Assembly (NCBI GenBank): GCA_041621405.1
Contig: JBFKAV010000100.1
Location: 1 to 13,781 of the forward strand
Direction: 5' to 3'
DNA: 13,781 nucleotides
Origin: JBFKAV01 sp041621405
Lineage (GTDB): Bacteria; Pseudomonadota; Alphaproteobacteria; Rhodobacterales; Rhodobacteraceae
Shown here: positions 1 through 6,472 of the stretch, piece by piece
How positions within the stretch are numbered: the stretch's first letter is position 1
Layout of the letters: each line of letters starts with the position of its first letter
Program-made: the position numbers and the translations under genes
Notes under the pieces: model-generated
What the model saw: the letters and a program-made list of their open reading frames with translations, nothing else
Told to the model about the DNA's origin: nothing
Database searches by the model: none

Positions 1-136
1 CCGCCCCGAGCCCCTGGTGCTTGCCGCGATCTTCGTCACCGCCTCGGTGGCGCTTTCGCTCTTCCTGCTGCCGCGGATGAAGGGCATCATGGTGGCCTTT
101 CAGTGGGCGAAGAGGATGCACGGCTTCGGCGCCTGA
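1..136 (+). CDS. DUF983 family membrane protein, C-terminal fragment (5' end outside window)
   Basis: Only the last 44 codons are present, read from base 2 to the TGA at 134-136. The fragment holds the end of a hydrophobic segment (roughly LAAIFVTASVALSLFLLP), then the basic tail PRMKGIMVAFQWAKRMHGFG. That tail (P+hKG...hQWAKRMHGFG) is what I recognise from alphaproteobacterial DUF983 proteins, small inner-membrane proteins of unknown function. The Nudix gene starts 23 nt downstream on the same strand, so the two are probably co-transcribed. Family assignment rests on the tail and the neighbour alone; no function can be inferred. Confidence 0.72.
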   Translation, partial: RPEPLVLAAIFVTASVALSLFLLPRMKGIMVAFQWAKRMHGFGA

Positions 137-159
137 GCGCGGCCGGGCAGGGAATGTCG

Positions 160-825
160 ATGACCGAAACGCCGATCCGCGACGCGGCGACGCTGATCCT
201 TGTGCGCGACGCGGCCACACGGCCCGCCGTGCTGATGGGCCAGCGCGGCGCCGGCGCCGCCTTCATGCCGATGAAGTTCGTCTTCCCCGGCGGCGCCGTC
301 GATCCCGGCGACGCCATGGTGCCGCTCGCCCACCCCTTCGCGCCGGAGTGCCGTGCGCGGCTCGCCGCCGAGAGCGCGGGGCCGGCGCCGGAGGCCTTCG
401 CCGCGGCGGCGATCCGCGAGCTCTGGGAGGAGGCGGGGCTGGTGCTCGGGGCGCCCGGCACCTGGACCACCCCGGCGCCGCCCGACTGGCAGGCCTTCGC
501 CGCCACCGGGCACCTGCCCACGGCGGCGTCGCTCGAGTTCATCTTCCGCGCGATCACGCCGCCCGGACGCCCGCGCCGCTTCGACGCGCGGTTCTTCCTC
601 GCCGACGCGGCCGGGATCGCCGGCGACCCCGACGACTTCTCCGCCGCCTCCGACGAGCTTGCACATCTGCAATGGGTGCCGCTCGACGCGGCGCGGCGCT
701 TCGACCTGCCGTTCATCACCGAGGTGGTGCTGGCGGAGGCGGCGGCGCGGCTCAAGGGCACCGCGGCCGAGGGGGTGCCGTTCTTCAAGAACGACGGCAC
801 GCGGTCGGAGTTCCTGCGGCTCTGA
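160..825 (+). CDS. Nudix hydrolase
   Basis: A 221-residue protein with a Nudix fold signature. FPGGAVDPGD (residues 42-51) is the conserved loop after the first strands. EAFAAAAIRELWEEAGL (78-94) matches the core E-x7-REUxEExGU of the Nudix box, with catalytic metal-binding Glu residues 87, 90 and 91. An insertion of about 30 residues separates these parts, as in the larger Nudix enzymes related to NUDT19 and CoA-diphosphatases, so the substrate is probably a nucleoside-diphosphate derivative but cannot be named. I chose ATG 160 because AGGGA lies 6-7 nt upstream. ATG 154 is in frame but sits too close to that site, and a longer frame begins at 103 inside the upstream gene. A GC hairpin at 851-865 follows the stop. 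Confidence 0.85.
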   Translation: MTETPIRDAATLILVRDAATRPAVLMGQRGAGAAFMPMKFVFPGGAVDPGDAMVPLAHPFAPECRARLAAESAGPAPEAFAAAAIRELWEEAGLVLGAPGTWTTPAPPDWQAFAATGHLPTAASLEFIFRAITPPGRPRRFDARFFLADAAGIAGDPDDFSAASDELAHLQWVPLDAARRFDLPFITEVVLAEAAARLKGTAAEGVPFFKNDGTRSEFLRL

Positions 826-850
826 GCCCCTCCGCTGCCGACCCGATTGC

Positions 851-865
851 GCGGCCTGCGGCCGC
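851..865 (+). terminator. Hairpin after the Nudix gene, possible weak terminator
   Basis: A perfect 6-bp stem GCGGCC/GGCCGC with loop TGC starts 25 nt after the Nudix stop codon and is followed by the pyrimidine-rich AAGCCTTTCCTCT. There is no true U run, so termination would be inefficient or Rho-assisted. Confidence 0.35.
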
Positions 866-958
866 AAGCCTTTCCTCTCGCCTCCTCGGCTTCGCCTGCG
901 GGGCTCGGGCGGGCGCCGGGATCTTTCCCCGGGTCCGGACATGTCCGCCGGAGGCATC

Positions 959-980
959 GTGCCGCCCGGATGGGCGGCAC
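959..980. repeat. Strong GC hairpin in the convergent intergenic region
   Basis: A perfect 9-bp inverted repeat GTGCCGCCC / GGGCGGCAC around a GGAT loop. Neither strand has a T run directly after it, so it is not a standard intrinsic terminator, although it could block read-through from both sides. The bases just before it (CCGCCGGAGGCA, about 946-957) also occur in the repeat at 12969-13087, which suggests a degraded piece of the same family. Confidence 0.5.
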
Positions 981-984
981 AGGC

Positions 985-1009
985 AAAAAACCGTCACGCC
1001 GAAGGCATG
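985..1009 (-). terminator. Intrinsic terminator of the transporter operon
   Basis: Read on the minus strand, CATGCC-TTC-GGCGTG forms a 6-bp stem (one G.U pair) 10 nt after the AEC transporter stop. It is followed by ACGG and a run of six T (the A run at 985-990). This fits an intrinsic terminator for the minus-strand operon, although the 4-nt gap between stem and T run is slightly long. Confidence 0.55.
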
Positions 1010-1018
1010 GCCTCTGGA

Positions 1019-1951
1019 TCAGAGCCCGAGAAGGCGTGCGCCGAGCGTCAGCGTGAGCGGGATCGTGAGGAAGGCGAGCCCGGTCTGCACGGTGATGATC
1101 GCCGCCATCAGCGGCGCATCGCCGCCCATGGCGCGGGCGAGCGTGTAGGCGGCGACCCCGGTCGGGAGCGCGCCGAAGATGAGCGCCACCTCGGCCGCCA
1201 GCGCGCCTGGCGGGACGATCAGGAGCGCGGCGAGCATCGCCGCCGGGAACACCGCGAGCTTGCCGGCGCTCGCCAGCGCCACCGGGCGGAGGCTCGCCTG
1301 CATGCCGCGCACCCTGAGGTTGGCGCCGACGCAGAGCAGCATGATCGGCAGCGCCGCGGCGCCGAGCAGCCCGGCGGTCTCGGCGATCACCGGCAGGCCG
1401 CCGAGACCGGCGAGGTTCGCCACGAGGCCGGCGGCGATGGAGAGGATGAGCGGGTTCCGCGCCAGGTCGCGCAGGGTGGCGCGCACGAGATTGCCGCCGT
1501 CCCGGCTGAGCATCACGGTCAGAAGCGTCACGATCGTCACGTTCACCACCGGCACCAGGAGCGCCGCCGCGAGCACCGCGAGCTGGAGCCCGGGCTTGCC
1601 GTGCAACGCCTCGGCGATGGCGAGCGCGACGAAAGTGTTGAACCGCGCCGCGCCCTGCACCACAGAGCTCGCCACCTCGGCGCCGTAGCCCGCCCCTCGC
1701 GCCGCCCCCCAGCCGAAGGCGGTGGCGACGAAGAACCCGGCGCAGAGCGCGGTGGCGTAGGGTCCGAGTGGCTCGGCGCCGAGATCGGCGGTGGAGATCT
1801 GCCGGTAGAACAGCGCCGGCATCAGCACCCAGTAGACCAGCCGGTCGTTGAGGTTCCAGAACTCGATCGAGGGAATGCCGCCGCGGCGCAGCGCATAGCC
1901 CGCGAGGATCATCAGGAAGACCGGCGCGATGGCGACCGCGATGCCTAGCAT
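1019..1951 (-). CDS. AEC family transporter (auxin efflux carrier/malonate permease type)
   Basis: A 310-residue, very hydrophobic protein with about ten membrane segments in two halves. It opens with IAVAIAPVFLMILAGYALRR and NLNDRLVYWVLMPALFYRQIS, typical of PF03547 proteins, where the first half ends with a conserved N-x-LVxxxxxPALxF-like motif. The second half contains LPIMLLCVGANLR, another family hallmark. Members export or import organic acids; the substrate cannot be told from sequence. ATG 1951 lies 5 nt beyond the stop of the EamA gene, whose last codons carry GGAG as the ribosome site, so the two are co-translated. This appears to be the last gene of the minus-strand operon. Confidence 0.88.
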   Translation of the reverse strand: MLGIAVAIAPVFLMILAGYALRRGGIPSIEFWNLNDRLVYWVLMPALFYRQISTADLGAEPLGPYATALCAGFFVATAFGWGAARGAGYGAEVASSVVQGAARFNTFVALAIAEALHGKPGLQLAVLAAALLVPVVNVTIVTLLTVMLSRDGGNLVRATLRDLARNPLILSIAAGLVANLAGLGGLPVIAETAGLLGAAALPIMLLCVGANLRVRGMQASLRPVALASAGKLAVFPAAMLAALLIVPPGALAAEVALIFGALPTGVAAYTLARAMGGDAPLMAAIITVQTGLAFLTIPLTLTLGARLLGL

Positions 1952-1956
1952 GGGGC

Positions 1957-2844
1957 CTACTCCAGCGCCAGCAGGATGAGCAGGAGGCTCGCCACCACGA
2001 GGCCGATGCCGGCGAGCTCGCGCAGGCTCAGCCGCTCGCGGAACACCAGCCAGGAGGCGAGGATGGTGAAGGCCACCTCGACCTGGCCCACGGCGCGAAC
2101 ATAGGCCGCGTTCTGCAAGGAGAAGGCGGTGAACCAGCCGAGCGAGCCGAGCATGCCGGTGACCCCAACCGGCAGCGTCCGCCGCCAGGCGCGGGCCACG
2201 CGCGAAAGCTCGCCCGGCTCGGCGAGGCGGAGCCAGAGTGCCATCGCCAGGGTCTGGAACGCGGTGGCGCAGGCGAGCGTCAGCGCGGCGCGGAAGAAGA
2301 ACGGCGCCGGCAGGAGCTCGAGCGTGGCGCCGCGGTAGCCGATCGCCGAGGCGCCGAAGAGGCCGCCCGCCATCAGCCCGAGCGCCGTGGCGCGGTTGAA
2401 GACGCGCGCCGCGCCGGCATCCCTGGCGCGGGTCAGGAGTAGGACGCCGACGAAGCCGACCGCGATGGCCAGGAGGCCCCGGGGGCTGACATGCTCGCCG
2501 AGGACCAGGGCCGAGAACGCGGCGACGAGCACGGTCTCGGTCTTGGTGAAGCCGATGCCGACGGCGAAGTTGCGCTCGTGGAACAGGGCGACGGTGCAGA
2601 AGGTGGCGACGATCTGGCTGAGCCCGCCGGCCACGGCGAAGGCCCAGAACCGGGGCGACAGCGGCGGGATCCCACCCAGAGCCAGAATGCCCGCGAGCGC
2701 GGCCGCCAGCGGCGCGGCGTAGAGGAAGCGCGAGAAGGTGGCGCCTCCGGTCGAGAGCCCGGCGCCCTTTAGCTGGCGCTGCAGCATGAAGCGCAGCGTC
2801 TGCACCAGGGCGGCGGCGAAGGTGACGGGAATCCAGAGCGCCAT
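1957..2844 (-). CDS. EamA/DMT family transporter
   Basis: A 295-residue integral membrane protein with about ten predicted helices in two repeats of five, the EamA (drug/metabolite transporter) architecture. In the first half, IVATFCTVALFHERNFAVGIGFTKTETVLVA and the following ALVLGEHVSPRGLLAIAVGFVGVLLL show the family pattern of a loop before helix 4 and a glycine-rich helix 5. The second half repeats it with AYVRAVGQVEVAFTILASWLVFRERLSLRELAGIGLVVASLLLI. The cargo is unknown. ATG 2844 is preceded by AGGAAGG. The desaturase stop lies 42 nt upstream and the AEC start 5 nt downstream, which supports one transcript. Confidence 0.87.
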   Translation of the reverse strand: MALWIPVTFAAALVQTLRFMLQRQLKGAGLSTGGATFSRFLYAAPLAAALAGILALGGIPPLSPRFWAFAVAGGLSQIVATFCTVALFHERNFAVGIGFTKTETVLVAAFSALVLGEHVSPRGLLAIAVGFVGVLLLTRARDAGAARVFNRATALGLMAGGLFGASAIGYRGATLELLPAPFFFRAALTLACATAFQTLAMALWLRLAEPGELSRVARAWRRTLPVGVTGMLGSLGWFTAFSLQNAAYVRAVGQVEVAFTILASWLVFRERLSLRELAGIGLVVASLLLILLALE

Positions 2845-2886
2845 GGCCGCCTTCCTGCCCCCCGCCGCGGGCGGAGTCGAGGGGGC

Positions 2887-3885
2887 TCAGGCCGGTGCGG
2901 TCTCGGACGGCTCGGTCTCGGGCGCGAAGGCGGCGGACAGCGCCGGGCCGATGGCGGGGCTCTCGACCGGTTCGACGCTGCGATCCATTCCCTCCGGCCA
3001 GAGCGGATGCGGCACCGGATCCTTCGGATTGAACAGATAGCGGGAGAAAATCTCACCATACGAACGGAATCGGTAACCCTCGTTGCGTCGCAGGACTTCG
3101 GCGCGGGTCTCCCGGTAGAGCTCGGGCAGCCGGTACCACGCAGCGCCCGGCCGGGCGTGGTGCACCGCGTGGTAGTTGTTGTTGAGGAACAGGAGCGCAA
3201 GCGGCCCCCGGTCCTCGACGATGACGCTGCGACCGCGCGCCTTCTCGTGCGCCCGGTGCTCGAGGAAGGTTCGGATCTTGAGGATGCCGTAGCCGAGGTA
3301 GGCCGCGCCGAGATAGGCCAGGGCGCCGATCCCGGGCGCGGCCCAGAGCCAGAGCGCCACCAGGCCGAGCCCCGGCAGGTGCCAGGCCCAGGCGTCGCGC
3401 ACCGCCCGGTCGCCGGCGCGGATCGCGCGGAGATCGCCGCGCAGGAGCGCCCAGGTCGAGATCGCCGGGCCGAGGAGGATGCGCCCCAGCAGCGTGTTGT
3501 TCACCCGCAGCAGCAGCCGCAGCGGCGGCGAGAGCCGTGCCCAGACGGCCGGGTCGAGGTAGTTCGATTCCGGGTCGTCGTAGGGGTCGGTCAGCCGCTC
3601 GTCGCGGTGGTGCGCCAGATGGGTGTCGCGGAACCGCCTGTAGGGCACGAAGACGGTGAGGCCGGGGAAGACCAGCGCTTCGGAGAGGGGCCGAGAGGCG
3701 AGGGGGTGGCCGTGCAGCACCTCGTGCTGGAGCGAGGAGAACTGGACGATGGTCAGCGTGGTGAGCACGAAGCCGAGGAGGGGCATGGCCGTGAACGCGG
3801 CTGTGGTGCCGATGCCCCAGAGCGCATAGGTGGCCAGGATCATGCCCAGCGTCGGCCATTCCGGCCCCTGGCGCGCGTCGCGCAA
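2887..3885 (-). CDS. Membrane-bound fatty acid desaturase
   Basis: A predicted di-iron desaturase or hydroxylase of about 332 residues, using a proposed TTG start. All three histidine boxes are present: HEVLHGH (54-60), HLAHH (89-93) and HAVHH after NNNY (239-243), with EHRAHE (209-214) as a further candidate ligand. Hydrophobic pairs lie before the first box and around residues 170-205. It would insert a double bond, or hydroxylate, an acyl chain at the inner membrane; substrate and position are unknown. I prefer TTG at 3885 because GGAGG lies exactly 6 nt upstream, while the in-frame ATG at 3939 lacks a ribosome site. The C-terminal ~30 residues are Pro/Glu/Ala-rich and look like an added tail. 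The gene is divergent from an XRE regulator and heads the transporter operon. Confidence 0.88.
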   Translation of the reverse strand: MRDARQGPEWPTLGMILATYALWGIGTTAAFTAMPLLGFVLTTLTIVQFSSLQHEVLHGHPLASRPLSEALVFPGLTVFVPYRRFRDTHLAHHRDERLTDPYDDPESNYLDPAVWARLSPPLRLLLRVNNTLLGRILLGPAISTWALLRGDLRAIRAGDRAVRDAWAWHLPGLGLVALWLWAAPGIGALAYLGAAYLGYGILKIRTFLEHRAHEKARGRSVIVEDRGPLALLFLNNNYHAVHHARPGAAWYRLPELYRETRAEVLRRNEGYRFRSYGEIFSRYLFNPKDPVPHPLWPEGMDRSVEPVESPAIGPALSAAFAPETEPSETAPA

Positions 3886-3891
3886 GGTCGT

Positions 3892-3896
3892 CCTCC
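3892..3896 (-). promoter_or_regulatory. Shine-Dalgarno that decides the desaturase TTG start
   Basis: GGAGG on the minus strand, with a 6-nt spacer to TTG 3885. The only upstream in-frame ATG (3939) is preceded by CGAATTCTGA, which has no ribosome-binding character. Confidence 0.6.
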
Positions 3897-3926
3897 AGCA
3901 CTTCTCCCCCAAGTCATTGATAACGC

Positions 3927-3956
3927 TTGCGCGGACCATTCAGAATTCGGTATATG
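3927..3956 (+). promoter_or_regulatory. Candidate promoter of the XRE regulator in the divergent region
   Basis: TTGCGC (3927-3932), an 18-nt spacer and TATATG (3951-3956) lie in a locally A+T-rich patch between the desaturase and regulator genes. They would place the start of transcription near 3963 and leave a leader of about 38 nt. A second, weaker pair is TTGATA 3917-3922 with CAGAAT 3941-3946. No convincing minus-strand -10 was found, and no clear operator palindrome. Confidence 0.35.
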
Positions 3957-4000
3957 TGCAACGGAAATCAAACATCGTTCACTTTCTGGAACAACTGCCC

Positions 4001-4852
4001 GTGAAACTCGACAAACGCGCCCGCGCTGCCCTGTTCCGGGCCCGCCTCGCCGAGGCGGTGGCCGCCTCGGGGCAGAGCCAGGCGGGGCTGGCCCGCACCG
4101 TCGGCGTGAACCGCTCGACGCTGTCGCAGCTTCTTTCGGGCGAAGAGACGCGGCTGCCGAACGCCCAGCTCGCCGCGGAATGCTCGGCGGCGCTCGGGGT
4201 CTCGGCCGACTGGCTCCTGGGCCTGACCGACCGGCCGGAGCGCGCGGCGGACCTCCTGGCCGCCGCGATGCTGATGACCGAGGCGCCCCGCGCGATGGTC
4301 GACGAGCAGATCTTCGCCTGGCACCGCGAGGCGGCGGGCTACAAGATCCGCCACGTGCCGGCGACCCTGCCCGACATGCTGAAGACCCACGCCGTGCTGC
4401 GCTGGGAATACGAGCCGCACCTGGGCGTCACGGTCGACCAGGCGATCGGCGCCTCCGAGGACCGGCTGGCCTGGATGCGGGAAGCCGGCTCGGACTACGA
4501 GATCGCCATGCCGCTGCACGAGATCGAGGCCTTCGCCCGGGCCGAAGGGTACTACCGCGGCGTCGGCGCCGAGGTGCGGCGCGAGCAGCTCGACTGGCTC
4601 ATCGCGGTCTACGACCAGCTCTACCCGCGGCTGCGGCTCTTCCTGTTCGACGCCCGCCGGGTGTTCTCGGCCCCGATCACCGTGTTCGGGCCGCTGCTGG
4701 CCGTGCTCTACCTCGGGCGCAACTACCTCGCCTTCCGCGACACCGACCGCATCCGCGCCTTCACCCAGCACTTCGACTGGCTGGTGCGCGAGGCCGAGAT
4801 CGCCACGCGCGACGTCCCGGAGCTGCTCAAGGGGCTGAGGCGGGGCATCTGA
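4001..4852 (+). CDS. XRE-type helix-turn-helix transcriptional regulator
   Basis: A 283-residue protein. The N-terminal part has an XRE/Cro-like helix-turn-helix at about residues 26-46 (SQAGLARTVGVNRSTLSQLL), then LPNAQLAAECSAALGVSADWLLGL, the normal end of such domains. The remaining ~200 residues form a globular region I cannot assign, with an aromatic and Arg-rich stretch near 180-265, possibly for ligand sensing or oligomerisation. I take GTG 4001 (KLDKRARAALFRARLAEAV) as the start; its ribosome site is weak (TGGAA, about 10 nt away). An open frame reaches back to 3830, but that would overlap the desaturase coding region. Its divergent position suggests it controls the desaturase and itself. 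A 3' fragment of a relative lies at 5693-5800. Confidence 0.83.
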   Translation: MKLDKRARAALFRARLAEAVAASGQSQAGLARTVGVNRSTLSQLLSGEETRLPNAQLAAECSAALGVSADWLLGLTDRPERAADLLAAAMLMTEAPRAMVDEQIFAWHREAAGYKIRHVPATLPDMLKTHAVLRWEYEPHLGVTVDQAIGASEDRLAWMREAGSDYEIAMPLHEIEAFARAEGYYRGVGAEVRREQLDWLIAVYDQLYPRLRLFLFDARRVFSAPITVFGPLLAVLYLGRNYLAFRDTDRIRAFTQHFDWLVREAEIATRDVPELLKGLRRGI

Positions 4853-4919
4853 GGCGTCGGGGACGGCCAGCGGCCGGCGCCTCTGTCAGCGCCGGACGTC
4901 GTCGCAGGGTTCCCGCCGT

Positions 4920-4933
4920 TTGATCCAGAGCAA
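4920..4933. promoter_or_regulatory. Candidate FNR/FnrL-type binding site
   Basis: TTGATCCAGAGCAA matches the FNR consensus TTGAT-N4-ATCAA at 9 of 10 defined positions. The site centre (4926.5) is 40.5 bp upstream of the start predicted from the TATTCC -10 at 4955-4960, the usual placement for FNR-type activation at -40 to -42. This supports oxygen-regulated expression of the HemG-like gene, by inference. Confidence 0.5.
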
Positions 4934-4954
4934 CGACATGCGTCCCTCGCGGGC

Positions 4955-4960
4955 TATTCC
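4955..4960 (+). promoter_or_regulatory. Candidate -10 element for the HemG-like gene
   Basis: TATTCC, with transcription expected near 4967. The spacing to the FNR-type box fits an FNR-activated promoter, in which the -35 element is replaced by the activator. The leader would be about 130 nt. Confidence 0.3.
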
Positions 4961-4987
4961 TCAAGGAAACGGGCGGCTTGCCCGGCG

Positions 4988-5019
4988 TCGGGTGCCCGGC
5001 CGGAGGAATCGGGTGCCCG
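4988..5019. repeat. Tandem 11-bp sites spaced 21 bp in the HemG-like leader
   Basis: TCGGGTGCCCG occurs exactly at 4988-4998 and 5009-5019, 21 bp apart, which is two helical turns. Each copy is itself an inverted repeat CGGG-TG-CCCG. They lie downstream of the predicted transcription start, so they could be repressor sites or leader RNA hairpins. Confidence 0.45.
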
Positions 5020-5096
5020 TCGTTTGGTCCGAACTGTCGGGACCGGCGCAACAAGGGAACGGGAATAATGCGATCAGCCGACGGATGGAGGTGGCG

Positions 5097-5621
5097 ATGG
5101 GTGTCCTCGTAGTTTTCGAGACGGTCGAGGGCCAGACCGAGAAGATCGCCCGGTTCTCTGCAGAAGAGGTCAAGAAGCTCGGACGCAAGGCGCGGATGAT
5201 CAACGCCGGCGATCTGGAGCCCGTCTCCTTCGAAGGGGTGGAGTCCGTGATCCTCGCCGCTCCCGTGCACCAGCGAAGACATCCCAGGGCCTTCGAAGCC
5301 TTCCTGGAGGCCAACAAGCAGGACCTTGAGGAGCGCAGGACGCTGATGATGTCGGTCAGCCTCAATGCGGCGTTTCCCGAAGGGCACGAGGAGGCCAACG
5401 ACTACCTCGTGGAAATGAAGATGCGGACCGGGTTCAACCCGGACGTGGAGGCGCTGGTCGCCGGGGCGGTTCGGACCGGGCAGTACGACTACTTCGCGAT
5501 GCAGGTTCTGCGACACGTGGTCCTGCGGGGTCGGGACTATGATCCGAGTGCCGGAGCGCACGAGTTCACCGACTGGGACACCCTCGCCACGACGATTTCC
5601 GGCTTCATCGAAGGGAAGTGA
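5097..5621 (+). CDS. HemG-like flavodoxin (possible menaquinone-dependent protoporphyrinogen oxidase)
   Basis: A 174-residue flavodoxin-domain protein close in length to E. coli HemG (181). The FMN phosphate loop is ETVEGQTEKIA (8-18). SVSLNAAFPE (86-95) and VEALVAGAVRTGQYDYFAMQ align with HemG segments around its second flavin loop. The C-terminal RDYDPSAGAHEFTDWDTLATTI (146-167) resembles the HemG end containing YTDWEQV. HemG oxidises protoporphyrinogen IX to protoporphyrin IX, passing electrons to quinone. Most alphaproteobacteria are thought to use HemJ, so a different flavodoxin role is possible. I chose ATG 5097 for GGAGG 5 nt upstream; ATG 5085 is an alternative. It lies between a regulator and a fragment of that regulator's relative, behind an FNR-type box. 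Confidence 0.75.
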   Translation: MGVLVVFETVEGQTEKIARFSAEEVKKLGRKARMINAGDLEPVSFEGVESVILAAPVHQRRHPRAFEAFLEANKQDLEERRTLMMSVSLNAAFPEGHEEANDYLVEMKMRTGFNPDVEALVAGAVRTGQYDYFAMQVLRHVVLRGRDYDPSAGAHEFTDWDTLATTISGFIEGK

Positions 5622-5692
5622 CGGAGCCGATCGGCGGCCCTTACGAGCGGTCCGGCGCTCGCGATCTCCGCCCCCGTGCTCCGGGGCTAGCG

Positions 5693-5800
5693 GACCGGTG
5701 CCCGCCATCTTCCCAGCGTGCGAACGGTGCCTGCGGGCCGGTGCGCGAGGCCGGGGCGGCGACGCGGGACGTGCGGGAACTGCTCATGAGCCTGCGCGCC
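5693..5800 (+). pseudogene. Remnant of the 3' end of an XRE regulator paralogue
   Basis: Codons from 5741 read VREAGAATRDVRELLMSLR, matching VREAEIATRDVPELLKGLR at residues 262-280 of the regulator at 4001-4852 (14 of 19 identical). By my count 43 of 57 bases agree, with several differences at third positions, so the piece diverged while it was coding. Upstream in the same frame, DR.....Q at 5693 may continue the match with a 4-residue insertion, but weakly. There is no helix-turn-helix part and no plausible start. After 5800 the frame runs on without resemblance into the 3' end of the TetR gene on the other strand. Confidence 0.5.
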
Positions 5801-5832
5801 AGCGCAAGCGGGACGCGACGGGGCGGGCGGGA

Positions 5833-6408
5833 TCAGCGCCGGAGGCGAGCGGCACAGAGGCGGCACGCCGCGGCGCCGGCGGTCTCTGCATAGGCCCTGT
5901 CGCCGTGGATCAGGGTCAGCACCATCGCGCCCTCCAGCAGAACCCAGACCTCGCGCGCAAGCGCCTCTGCGTCCGGTGTACCGAGCGACAAGAACCGGTC
6001 GGCGAGCGCCCGCTCCATCGTCGCCTTGTGGCGCCGTGCGAGGCGGCGCGCCGGATGGCCGGGCAGGTCGGCCAACTCGACCGCGACGCGGGTAAAGCCC
6101 GACCCGGTCCAGCGCTCGGCCGCGGACCAGTCGGCGAGGTCGGCGAACAGCGCCTCGACCAGCGTCTCGACCGGGGCGTCGGCCAAGATCATCGCCAGGA
6201 ACGACTTCGTCGACCGGGCAAGCTGGATTTCGAACATCGCGGCCAGGAGCGCGTCCTTGCTGTCGAAATGCCGGTAGAGGGTTCGCCGGGTCACCGCCGC
6301 CCCGGCCGCGATGTCGGACATCGCGACCCGGGCGAAGCCGCGCTGCCGGAACAGACGGTAGGCGGCCTCGAGGATGTCGGCCCGTGTCGCGTTGCCTCGC
6401 CGGCGCAT
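5833..6408 (-). CDS. TetR/AcrR family transcriptional regulator
   Basis: A 191-residue protein with the standard TetR N-terminus: TRADILEAAYRLFRQRGFARVAMSDIAAGAAVTRRTLYRHFDSKDALLAAMFE (residues 8-60). It contains the helix-turn-helix IAAGAAVTRRTLYRHF followed by the F-x-SKDALL helix. The remainder is an alpha-helical ligand and dimer domain; its sequence does not reveal the inducer. ATG 6408 has GAGG about 8 nt upstream. It is divergent from the D-lactate dehydrogenase-like gene, 96 bp away. A perfect palindrome in that gap is the obvious operator, so it probably represses the dehydrogenase gene and perhaps itself. A 2-hydroxyacid or related molecule is a reasonable guess for the inducer. Confidence 0.9.
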   Translation of the reverse strand: MRRRGNATRADILEAAYRLFRQRGFARVAMSDIAAGAAVTRRTLYRHFDSKDALLAAMFEIQLARSTKSFLAMILADAPVETLVEALFADLADWSAAERWTGSGFTRVAVELADLPGHPARRLARRHKATMERALADRFLSLGTPDAEALAREVWVLLEGAMVLTLIHGDRAYAETAGAAACRLCAARLRR

Positions 6409-6443
6409 GGATGCTGCCTCGCGGAAGTAGACTTGGGTGTGAA

Positions 6444-6472
6444 TTTACAGCACCGGGCCCCGCGCCCATAGT
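6444..6472 (+). promoter_or_regulatory. Promoter of the D-lactate dehydrogenase-like gene
   Basis: TTTACA (6444-6449), a 17-nt spacer and CATAGT (6467-6472), matching the sigma-70 consensus at 5/6 and 4/6. Transcription would start near 6479, leaving a leader of about 25 nt with GGAG 7 nt before ATG 6505. Confidence 0.55.

Noticed and set aside
959..990. Hairpin plus A run read as a plus-strand intrinsic terminator of the Nudix gene
   Set aside because: The run after the stem is A, not T, on the plus strand; the T run serves the minus-strand hairpin at 995-1009 instead.
353..1948. A long plus-strand open frame (531 codons) across the Nudix 3' part and antisense to the AEC transporter
   Set aside because: It is Arg/Pro/Ser-rich low-complexity translation typical of the wrong frame in high-GC DNA, and it crosses two well-supported genes.
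3007..4923. A 638-codon plus-strand open frame antisense to the desaturase and overlapping the regulator
   Set aside because: Composition is Arg/Gly/Ala-rich without domains; both overlapped genes have clear family motifs in other frames.
4920..5096. N-terminal extension of the HemG-like protein
   Set aside because: The flavodoxin strand begins at Met 5097 with a good ribosome site; the upstream residues are basic and unlike any flavodoxin, and the stretch contains the FNR-type box.
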